In this document: positions 12,184 through 24,859 of the stretch, in pieces | How the letters are laid out: each line of letters starts with the position of its first letter | Numbering within the stretch: the stretch's first letter is position 1 | Origin: Scolanthus callimorphus | Taxonomy: Eukaryota; Cnidaria; Anthozoa; Actiniaria; Edwardsiidae | Length of the DNA stretch: 64,000 nt | Direction: 5' to 3' | Assembly (NCBI GenBank): GCA_033964015.1 | Contig: CM066924.1 | Span: forward strand, 22,998,280-23,062,279 | The notes under the pieces: model-generated | The model's database searches: none | What the model was told of the DNA's origin: nothing | What the model saw: the letters and a program-made list of their open reading frames with translations, nothing else | Translations under genes and position numbers: made by a program

Positions 12184-12535
12184 ATCAAGATCGATTTCGG
12201 GTCTAGTGTTGCGAATACTAATAAGAGGTCTTACTGTGCGAAATAGCAATGGCCCCTTACTTATCCCAAAGGGCAGGACGATGAACACATTTAAATCATA
12301 AGTTTAGCCATGTTTGGCTCATTGTTCGACGTTTTTATCGCAGATAAACCTTAACTTTGAGAGATCAAGATCGATTTCGGGTCTAATGTTGCGACTTTTA
12401 TTAAGAGGTTTTACTTTGCGAAATAGCAGTGGCTCCTTACTTATCCCAAAGGGCAGGACGGTGAATCATAAGCCATGTTTTGCTTATTGTTCGACGTTTT
12501 TATCCCAGATATACCTTACCTTTGAGAGGAAAAAA
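12184..12535 (+). repeat. Direct duplication, 180-bp offset
   Basis: ATCAAGATCGATTTCGGGTC starts at 12184 and again at 12364. The following bases match through the CTTATCCCAAAGGGCAGGAC block and the GTTCGACGTTTTTATC block. The second copy lacks a few bases before CCATGTTT. No reading frame is conserved between the copies. Confidence 0.75.
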
Positions 12536-12539
12536 GCCG

Positions 12540-13890
12540 TGTTATTAGATCCAGATCGATCAAGCCTGCTGAAGTAAAGTACTTTCAAGAGGAGCCATCC
12601 ATTTGCACACCCTGTAGTGAGTTTTTTTTAAATCCGCGTTGATGATTTTCAGAACTTTTCTGCTGTGAAGCATCTGCAAACTGTCACCATTTCTCTTTAT
12701 TAAAGTGGAAGCCACCTGCATCTCGAGGTTTTGGATATTCAGCGTTTAAATGAGCGATTTCGTTTTTTCCATGACATTTTGTTCTATTGATATTTATTTG
12801 TCCTATTAGTTTCATCAAAGGTGATGTTATTTCAGCATCCGGGGTGAATTAGCGACTCTGCCGCGATGGCTCGGGTGTTTGTTCTTCAGATACAAAGCAC
12901 TTTAGTCCCGTTTTGAGAAATGTCACTGACTCATGTTATTGATTTCTACAAGTTAACCCAAGTTTTGCGATTAAAAATATCCAAGATATATGCATTAGAT
13001 TCCTTTATGCTTTGTTATGTGTTTTTTGCACACTGACTCATGGTGTTGTCACACCAAGTATTGTCAATAACAATATCCAAGATATATGAATCGAGAACCT
13101 AATTTGCATTAGGTTCCTTTATGTTTTGCCGTGTGTCTTAGCAGAGCTCCTGGCTTAGTAAATATTAATATTTTTTTGCACTTCATTACGAACAGACGAA
13201 TATTTCATAATGATTTCATAATGATCCTAATATAAAATAGTAAAGTTGAGTTACTTTTTCAAGGTTCCTTATTCTTTTATGGTACATTTTTAGAATGGGA
13301 TTGCTTCAAAGCACAATTTTTCCTTAATGGCCAAAATGTGTTAGCGTTAAACTCCACTTCAGCAGAAGTGCAAATGTTTTATTGACTGGCACGTACGAGC
13401 AAAAGACATCATTATCTTTTCTAAATATAATTATCTGTTTACTCTTAAAATTGGGTCTCTCTCGCCTGGCCCGAAGATGTATGACATTTTAAAATGTTTC
13501 CATTAATTGTATTGGCCCACGTTTTCTTCTTGAGCTATGTGGAAGGAAATGTCATGTGAAAGGACAGAAATTCTAATGTTCATGTTAAGACGCTGAACGA
13601 TATGAAATCCGGACGTTTCGGAAGGACAGTTACTTTGGTACGAATTGAGCACGTTCTATTTTTCATCGTCAAATATTCTAAAATGTATCGATACCGTTAT
13701 ACGATTGGGCACTAGGCATTAAATGGCCACATTTGAGAGTTGTGGTGTTCAATCTAGCGAAGAAGAAAAAAGATACATTTTGTTTTACAGCAGTTTGTCC
13801 ATCGTGTTGGGGGTGGTGTGATCTAACAGAGTTATGCCGTCGTTGTCTAGCCGCCAGTGATCCTCGAAAGTTTTCACCAAATGAATTTAT
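12540..13890. other. Non-coding stretch with a small duplication
   Basis: AATATCCAAGATATATG followed by a TTCCTTTATG block occurs twice (12988-13020 and 13070-13120). Nothing else is recognisable. Confidence 0.45.
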
Positions 13891-13895
13891 GAATT

Positions 13896-14145
13896 TAAAG
13901 GGGCAGCGTCACGATTTTTGGGATAATTTAGATAGCTTAAATGCAGTCAGATTCACAAGAAAAGAACAAAATAGTCGCCTAGGTTTGTTAAATAACCTTT
14001 CAGCTACAAGATGAGTACAAATGTGGAGTATTTTCGTGTGCTATAGAGCGGATGGAATTGGATTGTGAAATGGCATTTTTGATTTCTTATCAGGCTGAAC
14101 AGTTTTCGAACTTGGTAATTTAAAAGTGAAAGCTATACAATCTTA
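13896..14145 (+). mobile_element. Member of the GGGGCAC MITE family, copy at 13.9 kb
   Basis: TTAAAGGGGCAGCGTCACGA is followed by a body matching the repeat at 37.6 kb over about 220 bases, including TTTCAGCTACAAGATGAGTA and GCGGATGGAATTGG. The 2.07 and 51.6 kb elements share parts of the same body. TTAA directly precedes AGGGGC. The right end is not well defined. Confidence 0.65.
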
Positions 14146-14149
14146 CGTA

Positions 14150-15750
14150 AGAATGCCTATATAATGCAAGTTTCCAAAAAATAATAACTAGCTGATGCCC
14201 GTGAAAAATTCACGGAGTGTAAGGGGGGAATTTATCTTACTTAAACCGTATTATTCTCTTAAAACAAATGGAAGTAAAGAAAAAACTCACAACGGACATA
14301 GAATATGATTTTCTTCTGATGCCATTTCCATTTTGCGTGCGCTCTGCAAAGAAAGGTAGTGGTGTACGTTTTTCTAACATGAATGAAAATTATTCTCAAG
14401 TCAAGGCTTTCCAATTAGAGTTTTCCCTGCAAATAACTGTAAGCAATCTGTAACAGAACCATTCGGGCCTGGATGTCTATGGCGCTTCGGCTGTACGAAC
14501 TGAGTTCTTTTTTAGTTTCTGTGAGAGACTCAAACATGGAGGCTTTGTGCCTCGCTTAAGAAATCGCTTGAATTAGAACTTAGCGACCCTTACAGTGTGA
14601 TTTGTGTGAAAATCGCGTAGGTTTGGACGTATTTGTTGCTTTCGGCTGCGAGAAATTGTTTATTTTTTGGTTTTCTGTGGAAGACTATAAATGGCGCCTT
14701 TGCGAACTCGATCTTCTCGCTTACGAAAACGCTTGAATTAGATCCTCCGTCCACTTTATCATTTTCCAATAAAATATATCCTATAACACAGTTCCCCTAG
14801 TATGCAAGAAAATGGCGTGGTTTTGAAGTTCCATGGTGCAGCCGTTTTTCCAGGCTGCTGGGCCAACAGTTTTACCTTGACCTCGCCCACATCACGTATT
14901 ATATATAAGATAATATAATGTAGGATGTTAACTTCTTGTGTAGACTACTGGTCTTATTTTATAAAATTGTGTTGAAACAACCGTCATATATAGCCACTTT
15001 AAACTACTCTGGGACTAAGGTATTGAGGTTTATTTAGTAAAACACGGGGTATTCCAGCTGCTCGACAGTTAAATTGATATCCATCACGTAACACACTAAA
15101 CAAAAATAAAGCTAAGAGGGCCCCAAGATGTATTCTACGTTGCAATGCTTGGGTAAAGAAACAAATGCTGAAGATTGAATTAACAATTAGGTATACACCT
15201 AATTTAATAAAAGTTGCAGCTTTGGTACTTGGTTGTTTTAGCGCGGAATGCAATGCGAGTCTTTGCGTTAGTGAACACGAAACAATGACGCTTGACTACC
15301 AAAGACCAATTCCCAGAGCACCTTTTTTTTGAAATAGGTGTATTGCTAATCTCCCTTACCTCTAGTTCTTGAGATTAAGATTCAGAACTCATAAGTATAA
15401 TAGTCTCATCGAGGGCGCACACAGCTTCCCTCTTTATGATATGTTGTTGTACTGCTTATCACTACGTTGACAAATTTATGTGAATTTGACCGGATATCGT
15501 TTCTAGCGTATGTACATCGTCCCACTCGCTTCAGAACTATAACATCCTGCTTTATACTGATGGGTTTTAATGGAGGATGGTCACAGGAAACCAGGAATAG
15601 CAGGTGCTCCTATAGAAGTCGTTCATTCATCATCATTCATCATATTGAATTCATAGCCAATCTGAAGCTTTAAAAACCCGCCTCGGGCCCTTGGCTAGGG
15701 ATTAGCTGGTGTCCTTCATCCTAAACACTGTCTCTCTTCGCGATCTAACC
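14150..15750. other. Non-coding stretch
   Basis: I see no gene. A cluster of sequence around 14460-14760 repeats the theme CGCTT(A/G)..AATTAGA in two loose copies, which may be an old duplication. Confidence 0.4.
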
Positions 15751-15751
15751 T

Positions 15752-16085
15752 AAAGACCTAATGGGCGGAGTTGTTGCTCTTTGCGTGTGTTGTCTCCATT
15801 ATTATACACGTTCGTATTTTGAACGAGCTCTACAGCTCACCTACCTATTGACCTAATGGGCGGAGTTGTTGTTTTTCGCGTGTGATCATTCAATCATGTC
15901 TTCATCATCCACCAATTCCCATTGACAATTGCGACGTAAAGGTGTCATTTCCATCCTAGGCACTATTTTTTCGAACTCGCTTCTCGCGTGTGATAATTTA
16001 ATTAAGGCGATGTCTTCATCGTGGTCCACCCATTACATTGACAACTCCTACCCACTTAAAGGTACCATTTCCATCAAAGACAACA
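15752..16085 (+). repeat. Two diverged duplications
   Basis: GACCTAATGGGCGGAGTTGT occurs at about 15756 and 15850. TGTCTTCATC..CCA..CATTGACAA..AAAGGT.. occurs at about 15898 and 16010. These are local tandem duplications in non-coding DNA. Confidence 0.55.
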
Positions 16086-16089
16086 GAGT

Positions 16090-17060
16090 CCATATCCGGC
16101 TCATTAACATGTGAAGATCAAATAAAATACCTTTTGAAAATGCGATATACTGCAAAAAGTCATCAAAACAGGGGATGAAACTGGAATAACTTTTTCGTAG
16201 TACGGCCATGTGGAAAGTTGGGTTTAATCTATTGTTTTCAGCGATTTATCAACATACGAGTTAGTGTACTCCCATTGAAAAATCTAAATGCCAACACGGA
16301 ACACAAACTGACCAGTAAAAGACAACCCAGTGACAAGAGAACCCTTTAGGATACCCCACTAAGGCCGTGGTACGAATGTACTCTTTTTTAGCGATTTGCA
16401 CTCCCGAACGTTTACACATTTCTTGATCAATGAACAGGATAGGCGCTTTAACTGTTCTATGAATAATGCAGTCCTCGAACAATACAACTGGCGTGTTTAC
16501 AATACAACAACTGTTTTAGTAAATAAATACTAGCAATGTTATACTAACAATGTTAAACCAGTTAGGCTGCATTGCTCTAGCAACTTTGACAGGTTGACTG
16601 GGTGATGTTCTTTCCTCGCGCTCTCATGCATAAAATCTTTTGTATCAGCTTGCTCACTGGATATTTGAATTAACGGATGAGGATTTCGTTTTTAACGATA
16701 TCCAAATGTTCCTGAAAAACAATGCAGCATTTGTTACAAGCAAAAATGTCAATAATCGTACTTCTTCTTCCTGTTTTCTCTTCTGGTGATACACCAACTT
16801 TTAGAGAGGCGTTTGAAATGCGTTTCGGTAATCGCATTTTAGCGCAGTGCTTTAGAACACGGAAGTTGCTATAATTGAATTATTAGTTATATAGCACTTT
16901 ATCTTTGCCAGCCTCCTAAGTTGACGTTCAAAAGCGTTGGTTATCTGAAAAAGGGTTTAAACATACAATCATCTTTTGAAATGTCACTCTAAATTTGATA
17001 TCCTTCTTCCAAAGGCTGGACTAAAAATTTGTAACCCAGGGCACGGTTCTTTTTTATACA
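16090..17060. other. Non-coding stretch
   Basis: No exon, repeat or RNA gene can be supported in this interval. Confidence 0.4.
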
Positions 17061-17064
17061 GGGT

Positions 17065-17600
17065 TTCCAAAGATCCTTCAAAACCTGGAAAGTCATGGAT
17101 TTTAGAAATGTCCTTTTCCAGGCCTGGAAAGTCCTGGAATTTTTACAAAAGCCCATCAAAGCCATTAAAAGTCATGGAAATATTTTCCTGAAGAAATGTT
17201 TACAATACTGTTGTGTGTGTTTCTTGTAAAATTTTGAATTGAAGGATAACTATGTTGCTCTTTTCGTGTGCGAAAACCCGCATTTTTTCATTATGAAAGG
17301 TCATGTAAATTTTTCGAAACGTCCTTGAAAAGGTCCTTCTCGCCCCATGACAGGTAATCCGGAATCCACCGAAAAACAGAACTTCGAATCCGGAATCCGG
17401 AATCCACGCTTGCTGAATCCGGAATCCATGGACCTGGAATCAGAATCCAATCAGACACCTGGAATCCGCAAACTCCGAAAACCCGAGTGGAATCCGTAAT
17501 CCATTCATTAAAAAGACATGGATCCGGAATCCAGGATCTGGAATCCGGAATCCACACACCAGGCTCCGGAATCCAGCACCTCTGTGGATTACCTGCCATG
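17065..17600. repeat. Low-complexity repeats: CCTGGAAAGTC and GGAATCC arrays
   Basis: 17080-17180 repeats CCTGGAAAGTC(A/C)TGGA several times. 17350-17590 is packed with CCGGAATCC/TGGAATCC in a degenerate 5-12-base periodic pattern. The isoleucine-proline-aspartate-rich minus-strand frame (17291-17614) is the translation of this repeat, not a gene. Confidence 0.7.
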
Positions 17601-17865
17601 GGGCGATGCTTCAAAGTCCTGGAATTTTGAAAGCCGGAAAACGTGGGAACCCTGTTATATGATCGGACACCACATTATGCAATACTCTGCTCTTGTGTGA
17701 TCACGCACATTGAGGCACTTTCGCACACCAACGCACCAGGAACTGAGAGAATCACTCGAAAATGGATGCGATGATAAAAAATAAAGTAATATAAGCACGT
17801 TTATAAGTCTTCAGAACATCCCTCTTTTACGGCAGCTTTTAGCTGTCTATTGTTTGAGAGCCGTC

Positions 17866-18300
17866 ATGACCTTTCGGCGCTTGCGCAAGTCTGTGGCTCT
17901 AGAAGAAGCAATCTCTTATTCAGAGCTCCCCGACTTGTCACCTCGCGAAGAAGGCTCTGGTTACAGCAAATTGAAAGCCTTCGCTGATTGGCTGATTCTG
18001 GATGTTAGGTCATGCGCAGAAAGTTCCTTCTCAACAGCTCTTTACAAATCTCGCGTCAGTCGCTCTCACCAGAGCCTTTCCCGCGACAAGCCGAGGAGAT
18101 CTGGGTACGAGAATAGCTACGAGATCGTTTCGAGCGTGCGCGGGCACGTTTTGACTTCACACTACGATCAATGGATTCGTGAGGTGGTGATTTATCCGCA
18201 AAAGGAGATGGAAAGTATAGAGAAAGTGACAACACTGCTTTTAACGGATAATGGCATATTTAAAGAGTTCTTCCTTGGAAGACATTATCATGTGGGATAG
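17866..18300 (+). CDS. Open frame, possibly not a gene
   Basis: A 144-codon frame opens at an ATG at 17866 and ends at 18300. It is rich in Ser, Arg and Glu and shows no domain, signal peptide or membrane segment that I recognise. The DNA holds an inverted motif (CGAAGAAGGCTCTGG / CCAGAGCCTTTCCCG), which points to a decayed repeat rather than an exon. There are no convincing splice sites and no neighbouring gene to join it to. Confidence 0.15.
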   Translation: MTFRRLRKSVALEEAISYSELPDLSPREEGSGYSKLKAFADWLILDVRSCAESSFSTALYKSRVSRSHQSLSRDKPRRSGYENSYEIVSSVRGHVLTSHYDQWIREVVIYPQKEMESIEKVTTLLLTDNGIFKEFFLGRHYHVG

Positions 18301-18309
18301 TCCTGCCCT

Positions 18310-19400
18310 TTTAAATTTGATGTTCACAACGAATCGAATATTACACGAAGTTTGAACATTCAAATTTCCAAGGAAAAATAACAACACATAGTGTTTGATT
18401 CAGAAGAGCCAAATCGCTTTTATTGCAAAGCGTTTAATTTTGAGCGAAAAAGCGGAACCTTTGGCTGATATTTGCCCGCAAAACGGGAACTACCGATGCC
18501 ACGTGATCACTGCCGACCAATGGAAATACGCCAAAATTGAGCGTTGTGCTATATGAATGCTATATAAAAGATTAAGGGGTGACGAGGAGGCTGTAGCAAC
18601 TCCATACAAAGTTCCGACGGGATAACTCTAGGGTGCATTCTTGTTCCCACTATACAATCGATTCCATGAGGCATAATATAATAGCTGATCTTGAGAAAAC
18701 GATATCCTTTGTTTTGTTTCAAGGTTTTCCTGTGACTGATAACGTAACAAGAAATGGTTGACACGCCGCAGGAAGTAATCCCTTTATCACAGGAATCTCG
18801 CCCGTGGCTTGGTAAGAAATGAATAAAAATTAGTGAAGTATTGGTACAGATCCGTTTACTGATTAATAATAATTTAATTCTTTTTCGCCGCACGTCGGTT
18901 AAAATATTCGCTCTTCCTATCACATTTGTCACCCTGCATCTCTCAAATGTGTCTTCTCTTATCAAAGTGAATGCATACCTTAACTTGAGCCTACTTGTTT
19001 TCAAGGTGATATTCGAAGATATATTAGACCCCTCCTAAAATCCCACATAATGAGTAGGATTGAGGCGGTATTTTCCACCAAATATTTTCTCTATGAATAT
19101 TATCTTTACAAAATGACCTTGCGGTGACATCTTTGATCGCGGAAACATATACAATCTACGCTCTTGATTGTAATGGCGAAATAATGAGAATATAGCGGTT
19201 TGCTGCCGCCTTGAACTCATTATATACACATTTAAGCCATTTCAAAACTGTGTAGATGTCTAGAAAAATTCATTTCGTTTTCAGTAAGAGGGAAGGAGAA
19301 TAATAGAGAGCATCATTTACATATTTAATTGCACCTACATGTGGCCGTCGCGAGGTTAAATAAATTCTGGAAATTAGATCATATAATTTTTGCATTTTGT
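18310..19400. other. Non-coding stretch
   Basis: A 151-codon minus-strand frame at 18549-19004 has no recognisable domain or signal and looks like chance. No repeat is evident. Confidence 0.4.
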
Positions 19401-19414
19401 TAATTTGTTAATTT

Positions 19415-19715
19415 GAGTTTCTCTTGTAATGTTTATCTATTTGGTAGTTTCGTTTGTTTTGTTTCTATACATTTATTTGCCTGTTGTTTCCTTCTTTTTG
19501 TTTGTTATGCTTGTCTGTTATCTGTGCGTTTGCTTGTCATTTTTTTTCTTCTGTTTGCTTGCTCCGCGTCCCGTCCACCTTGCCTGTGCCTTTGCTTGTC
19601 TGTTGGTATGTCTTCTTTTCATTTGTCTGCTTGCTCACGTAACTTGTGTGCATGTTTGCAGTTTAGTTTGGTTAGTTTACCAGTCCGTCCGTCCGTCCGT
19701 TTTTTTTCGTTTGTT
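19415..19715 (+). repeat. T/G-rich low-complexity stretch ending in (GTCC)n
   Basis: TTTGTTTGCTTG-like words dominate, ending in CCGTCCGTCCGTCCG. The Cys/Leu/Phe-rich frames here reflect base composition only. Confidence 0.75.
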
Positions 19716-19927
19716 TGTGTTATCCAGTTGTTATATGAAAACCCCGCATTGGGTATCTGTGGCGAAGAAGATACAACATACATCACATTCTACATTAGCA
19801 TATTGTGTAGAAAGCGTTCCCGTGAGGCCCCAGAGAAGAAAAAACGGATGAGAAAGCGGCGAGTGAGTTTTGGCCGAATCAGATTTTTATCTCGACCCAC
19901 GGTCTCGCGCAATTAAACAGTCGGTCG

Positions 19928-19966
19928 AACCAAGGAGGTTTTGTCACATAAAATCTCCTTGGTCGT
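19928..19966. other. Perfect-looking hairpin
   Basis: ACCAAGGAGGTTTTGT pairs with ACAAAATCTCCTTGGT-type sequence around a short loop (CCAAGGAG / CTCCTTGG). It may be a short MITE end or a stem-loop. Too little flanking evidence exists to say which. Confidence 0.4.
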
Positions 19967-20404
19967 ACCTTTTACTCTGAGGACCCCACAGGGACGTTTG
20001 CTACGCATATCTACTTCATATCGTTGGATATTTGTGTCAAACAGCGAGACTTTATTGTTGAGCGCCAAAAGTTTGTATTTGATTAGTTACCGCTGACCGC
20101 TCAGATCTGAGTTCAAAACAAACAAAGGCCTGTGGGTTAAAACGCTGCTGTCAACAAGAAGACAACTTCACTTTTAACAAAACAGAGCTAAATAAACATT
20201 TGCTTTCTGTTAATTCGCACTATGCCTTAACAAAACGTGACATGGCTGAATAACACGAAAAGTGATCAAGTGCACTTGTTCGTGATTAACGAGTCGAATT
20301 TTTTTTTATTTTTGAGTAGAAAGGAAACAGTAAGGACACGAGAATGAAGTGCATTTCTTTACTGCGATTTTCATAATTCTGTGAACTCCCACTTTAAATT
20401 TCCG

Positions 20405-20775
20405 AACGCCAAACTGCGTTTTGGCTTCCGTCAATCAAACCTTTTAAAACGGCGCATGTACTTTAACGTTTGCTTTTAATGGTGAAATTTTTTTGTTTTA
20501 AAGGCTAGGTTCATTATCCTTTTTGCTCCGACGAAGGGCTAACGCTCGAAACGTCAGTAAAACACCATTTTTCCACGGCGTTTAACATAAATCTCACCCT
20601 TTGGTTGTTGTTGTTCTTGTTCACGTCTCCGCCGACGCAGACCACCTAGTTTTCCCGTAAAACTAGTCATACCATAGGTTCATTATTAGTTTTAAAAAAA
20701 CCTCTCGCAGCCTGCGTGAAATCACCCAGAGCTGTTTACTCGTTTGATTGACGGAAGCCAAACCGCGGTTTCCTT
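20405..20775. mobile_element. Inverted-repeat-flanked segment with a retroelement-like core
   Basis: GGCTTCCGTCAATCAAAC at 20423-20440 and GTTTGATTGACGGAAGCC at 20742-20759 are inverted repeats about 300 bases apart. Between them, 20524-20559 reads GCTCCGACGAAGGGCTAACG and then CTCGAAACGTCAG. I associate this phrase with widespread retroelement 3' ends in invertebrate genomes, possibly Penelope-like; that is from memory and was not searched. No reverse transcriptase frame is present. Confidence 0.35.
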
Positions 20776-20779
20776 AGTT

Positions 20780-23480
20780 GTAGTAGAGTTCGCAGAATAA
20801 AGAAAAGTGCAGTAAGAGTGCATGGGGTCGTGTCTTACATCTTTAGGAAACGTTTTATTAAGTAGATTAATTAGATAGGACTAAACGCTAGATGATTTTA
20901 GCTTGAAAGATTTGACCGGACATTACACAAGTAGGATTTGCTGCTTTGCTGTGTGCACCAGGGTTAGCCGTGAGAAAATGTAATGACGCCAAACCGCTTG
21001 ACGATTTATTTGCTGCTTAATGGACACAACGTGCGCCTGTTTCGTATGGAAAACACGCTCGAGCTTCAGCCTGGAGTAGAGGAAACTTCACTTCACTCTT
21101 AAGAGACAGAAGAGACGTGACAAAACTATTAAGAAAACGAAGTTTTCAAAATCACCAGCTGTGACCTTGCGTGCGTTACATGCGTTATTTTATACGTGAT
21201 GCGCACGTGAACGTGATTTACCGTCATAAAACAGAAATCACTTATAGTCAATCTTAAATGTGCCGCTTTTGTGGTCAGAATTCGTGTAGCACTGATTTCT
21301 TCGAATCAATAAAGTATTGTTGCCGCCATGTAGCTGTGTATTGATAACGCGTTTGAGGTTTGCTTGAAGACCGGCGTATCATCTGGCAAGTTCTTGCCGG
21401 AACACTTCATGCGATCAAAAAGCGTATATTGCTTAGCGGATGTCGTCATAACTCTTCAAGTGTCTACTACTAGGCCTGTTTTCCGTTTTAATTGAAATGG
21501 ACTCCTTCAGGCGACTGATAAAGATCCCCTGGACTGATCTGAGCTTAAAAAACGCCTAAAAACAATAAGGATATTTGCACTGATGCACTTGTCTCATTCA
21601 GAACATGCCAGCCTCATCCCCCATAAAGGTGTATTCTTTTCTTTTCTTTCCAACTTCGTTGTGCGTTTGTCTCGCTAATCATTTGTTACTTTATTTCTTT
21701 AAATTTATAACTCGTCAGCTATTTGTACCGACGTTGATTTTGGAAAACAAATTACAGGAAATAAACGGAATAAATTGTTTTTAGATAAGAAAAGGAGTTT
21801 GCTAATGCATCTCCTACTCTCTCGGCGCATAGTTCGTGCCACGGAGTACTTTCTTGCTGTTTTATTATATCGCACTAGTACACATAAGGTTCAACAACGT
21901 AAAACTGAATAACCTCCGGGCATTTGATAAGGTTTTGCTAACAATATTGCACTCCTAACTAGCTTTCTAAAACCGTTGCGTTTTCCTTCCTCTCTTATTT
22001 TTTCTCCCGCGTTAGTTTTTCTTGTTCTATGCCATCTGAATCCCCGAATCACCTTAATTTATATCCCAAAACCTCAGTCGTGATCAACGCGCGATATATT
22101 TGATTATATTTGATCGTATGAACCGTCTTGTCTGCTCTATCTGATGAACTCTTTGAGGTAAAAATCTACCGCACGTTTCTTAAAAAATTAACGTCTCAGT
22201 TAATCCTTTTCTTCCTCTGCTTCGACCATTAATTTGATGGAATTGTTAGCTAGGAAGATAAAATTACTGAGTCAATGTAGCAGATGCGCAACGATAATTC
22301 AGATTTACCGTTAATCCATGATATATAGGTCTGATCATAGATGGTAATGAACTAAATAATGTTGTTATGTTTTGTTCTTCATGTGCATGGTTTCCGCGAT
22401 CCATAATACAGCGCAGCGCACGGCCGGATCTTTCGAAAAAATAGTAGAAAGTTTGCATAATATCCCATATTAAATTAAAACTACAGAGAAAGAACAAAAT
22501 ATTCCTTCAAAATATGACATATCGCTGACCGATCTATAAAAGGGTCAACATTTCTGTCTCCGATCGCTAACTCTGGAGAGGTAAAGGGACATTTGATTTA
22601 TTATCGCAAATTGGTATTGCGTATTTTGTAAAACATGCCATGTAACTATATAGGAGTATATAATATCAGCACTCCGAAATCAACTTATCGCCTACGTGTT
22701 AAGTGCAATCGTGGTCCCCATTAATTATATTTTTCGTTATGTCGGCCAATAGTGTGAGGATTGTAATTCAGGACATTTCGGGAAATTCCTTATAAAGGTT
22801 TTCGTCACCAGGAGGATTTGAATTCAATTATAGTGATCGAATAATCATTACTATCTATAGTCAGCTTGACATTCTTGGCTCCCAGAGTGCTCCATACAAA
22901 TGTGGTTATCGCGATTTCCTGAAAACAACCTCAACTGTTTGACCAATACAGATTCTACTTCCTCTAGAAATATCAAGATTTTCTATTATGTAATCGAATT
23001 AGGCTCTCCACATCGTTGGGATGCTGATTAGGTGGAAAAAGAGGAGGAAAACTGTGGTATTTTCACCTGTTAAGTCGTTGTTATTATGTAGCTAATGTAA
23101 ATAAAGTTTTTTTTGAATAGAACAGTCTAGCTTCAATTATATGAACCTTTTTGCACAACGAAGATTCATTACCACAATCTGGCTCAACTGTTAAGTCGTA
23201 TCGCCCTGAAATCTAAATTATTAACATCAATTTACTATGCCGTTGCCAGGTAAGATTTTGAAAGTAACGGTTCCGTCAATTGTTTTCAGCGACAATGTTT
23301 CCATGTCCGCACTTCTTCCCAACCAATCCAACCAGCAAGGAACTCAAAAAGTAAATAATAAACCATCAAATTCCCCCCAGAAATCTCCATATTCATGCCA
23401 TAGCAATTATACCACCGAAATAAATTGAATTAATAATAAAGTCGCGCGGGGCTGGTCGGTATTTCTGATATTCCATTCAA
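20780..23480. other. Non-coding stretch upstream of the GPCR
   Basis: Nothing gene-like or repetitive can be supported. 23483-23803 is an open 106-codon frame in another phase that overlaps the start of the receptor. It has no recognisable content and is most simply upstream or 5' UTR sequence. Confidence 0.4.
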
Positions 23481-23795
23481 AGGTGCTTATAACAAACGAG
23501 TCAACATTGAAGCTAAATATTTCTAAGCCCAATGTGGCGACTTGCATAACAGGTACATACGGCAAGCCTCTAGTTATAAAGATTGAATACGGAATATGGA
23601 CTGGAGTCTACACGACTGAAGTCACGTGGATAGAGGTTATCGAATCACATTACGCGAACTTCCCCTACTTAAGAAAGTTTTCTCACCTAGAGTACAGATA
23701 TTATAAGTGCAAGCTAATTTTCTCACAAGCGCTCACAGTCGTTCGACGCTCAAAAACAACGGAACATTGCAACAGCAGTTTTAAGGGCGCCGAGC

Positions 23796-24853
23796 ATGAA
23801 TAACACAACACTCGGTTTCAATAGCCAAGAAGGCAGGGCTGAAATCATTTCTACCTCAGTAATATACATAGCTGTTTTTATTTTCGGCTCGGCGGGAAAT
23901 TTTCTTGTTCTACTGGTTGTCAAGCGAAAACGCGTGCGGACCTTCAATGACATGTTTATCGCTAACTTAGCAGTCAGTGATCTGTGTTTAATTTTGGTTT
24001 GTATACCTGCGTTCACGTACAAGAAACTTGCTGGCTTCAAGGGATCCAAGTTCTATTGTAAGGCAATTTGGCCAATGATGACTATATCGATGTGCTCCAG
24101 TGTGTTTACGATCACTCTGATGGCCGTATATAGATGTAAGGTGATTCTACGTCCTTTTGAGCCCTTAATAAGAAAAAGAGCATTCTGCCTCTAATCACTG
24201 GAGTATGGATCTTGGCGATTGTTTTCGCGCTACCTCTATACATTCTTGCTAATTTTGAGGAAGGAATGGACGACTGCACAGAGGAATGGGCTTCGGACGA
24301 CCACAGGAAAATTTACACTACAATTCTAATGATAGCTCAATACTTTCTACCTCTTCTAATCATTGCGATAGCGTATGTGATGATTGCAAGGGACCTTACT
24401 CGTACGAGACAGAGGAAAACCTCCATGAACTCGCCGGGCCGGGTCATGGGCCGCGCGAGGCGCGAAGAAAACATGCATGTTATCAAAATCCTTGCGACAA
24501 TTGTCATCACGTTCGCCTTGTTTCTACTCCCAGGACATATAGCATGGATGCTATTAGACTTCGGAAGCCCTGAGGATCAACAAATTGCTGAAGCTATTTT
24601 CAAGTTTTCAGATGTATTGGCTATATTCCACAGTTGTCTGAACCCTGTCATATACGGCACCTTAACGCAGCAATTTCGCGACGGTTACATGAAATACCTG
24701 TCTTATGTGTTTTGTTGTGAGTGTTTCAGAAAGCGCAGTGGTTCTGAGAAGACCGTGACGAATGGAACCCTTCCTCAAGTATCTCATAAAGAACTGCGTA
24801 CGAATAACCACAGCGAAATAGGAGAACATGACTTAATTTGTGCGAAATCTTAG
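23796..24853 (+). CDS. Rhodopsin-class GPCR (peptide-receptor-like), single exon, one frameshift
   Basis: A seven-transmembrane plasma-membrane receptor that would signal through a G protein; ligand unknown. The start is a true ATG at 23796, with an N-glycosylation sequon at residue 2. TM1 carries the Gly-Asn pair (AGNFLVLL). TM2 has LAVSD. Cys88 before TM3 should pair with the Cys in DDCTEEW of loop 2. TM4 has Trp, TM5 FLPLLII, and TM7 NPVIYG (the NPxxY motif) with a short basic tail. Two motifs are unusual: DRY is YRC (112-114), and CWxP in TM6 is replaced by FLLPGHIAW. The frame breaks after TM3, in the A run at 24171-24180, by the equivalent of one missing base; TM4-TM7 continue in the next frame. 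No intron is needed. A paralogue lies at 62.8-64.0 kb. Confidence 0.92.
24171..24180 (+). other. Frameshift site in the GPCR
   Basis: Homology to receptors is in one frame up to the short A run here and in another directly after it, within intracellular loop 2. One missing base explains the shift. Either a consensus error or a real null allele would look like this. Confidence 0.8.
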
Positions 24854-24859
24854 CTTACG

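Noticed and set aside
17291..17614. Repetitive WIPDS-like protein
   Set aside because: Translation of GGAATCC low-complexity DNA.
18549..19004. 151-codon minus-strand ORF
   Set aside because: No domain, no supporting start or splice context; composition fits chance.
19413..19916. Cys/Leu-rich membrane-like protein
   Set aside because: T/G-rich simple sequence yields hydrophobic words in all three forward frames.
20524..20559. Complete Penelope-like retroelement
   Set aside because: Only a short characteristic phrase is present; no reverse transcriptase or endonuclease frame is nearby.
23483..23803. 106-codon ORF just upstream of and overlapping the GPCR start
   Set aside because: Different frame from the receptor, no domain; more likely 5' UTR or upstream DNA.
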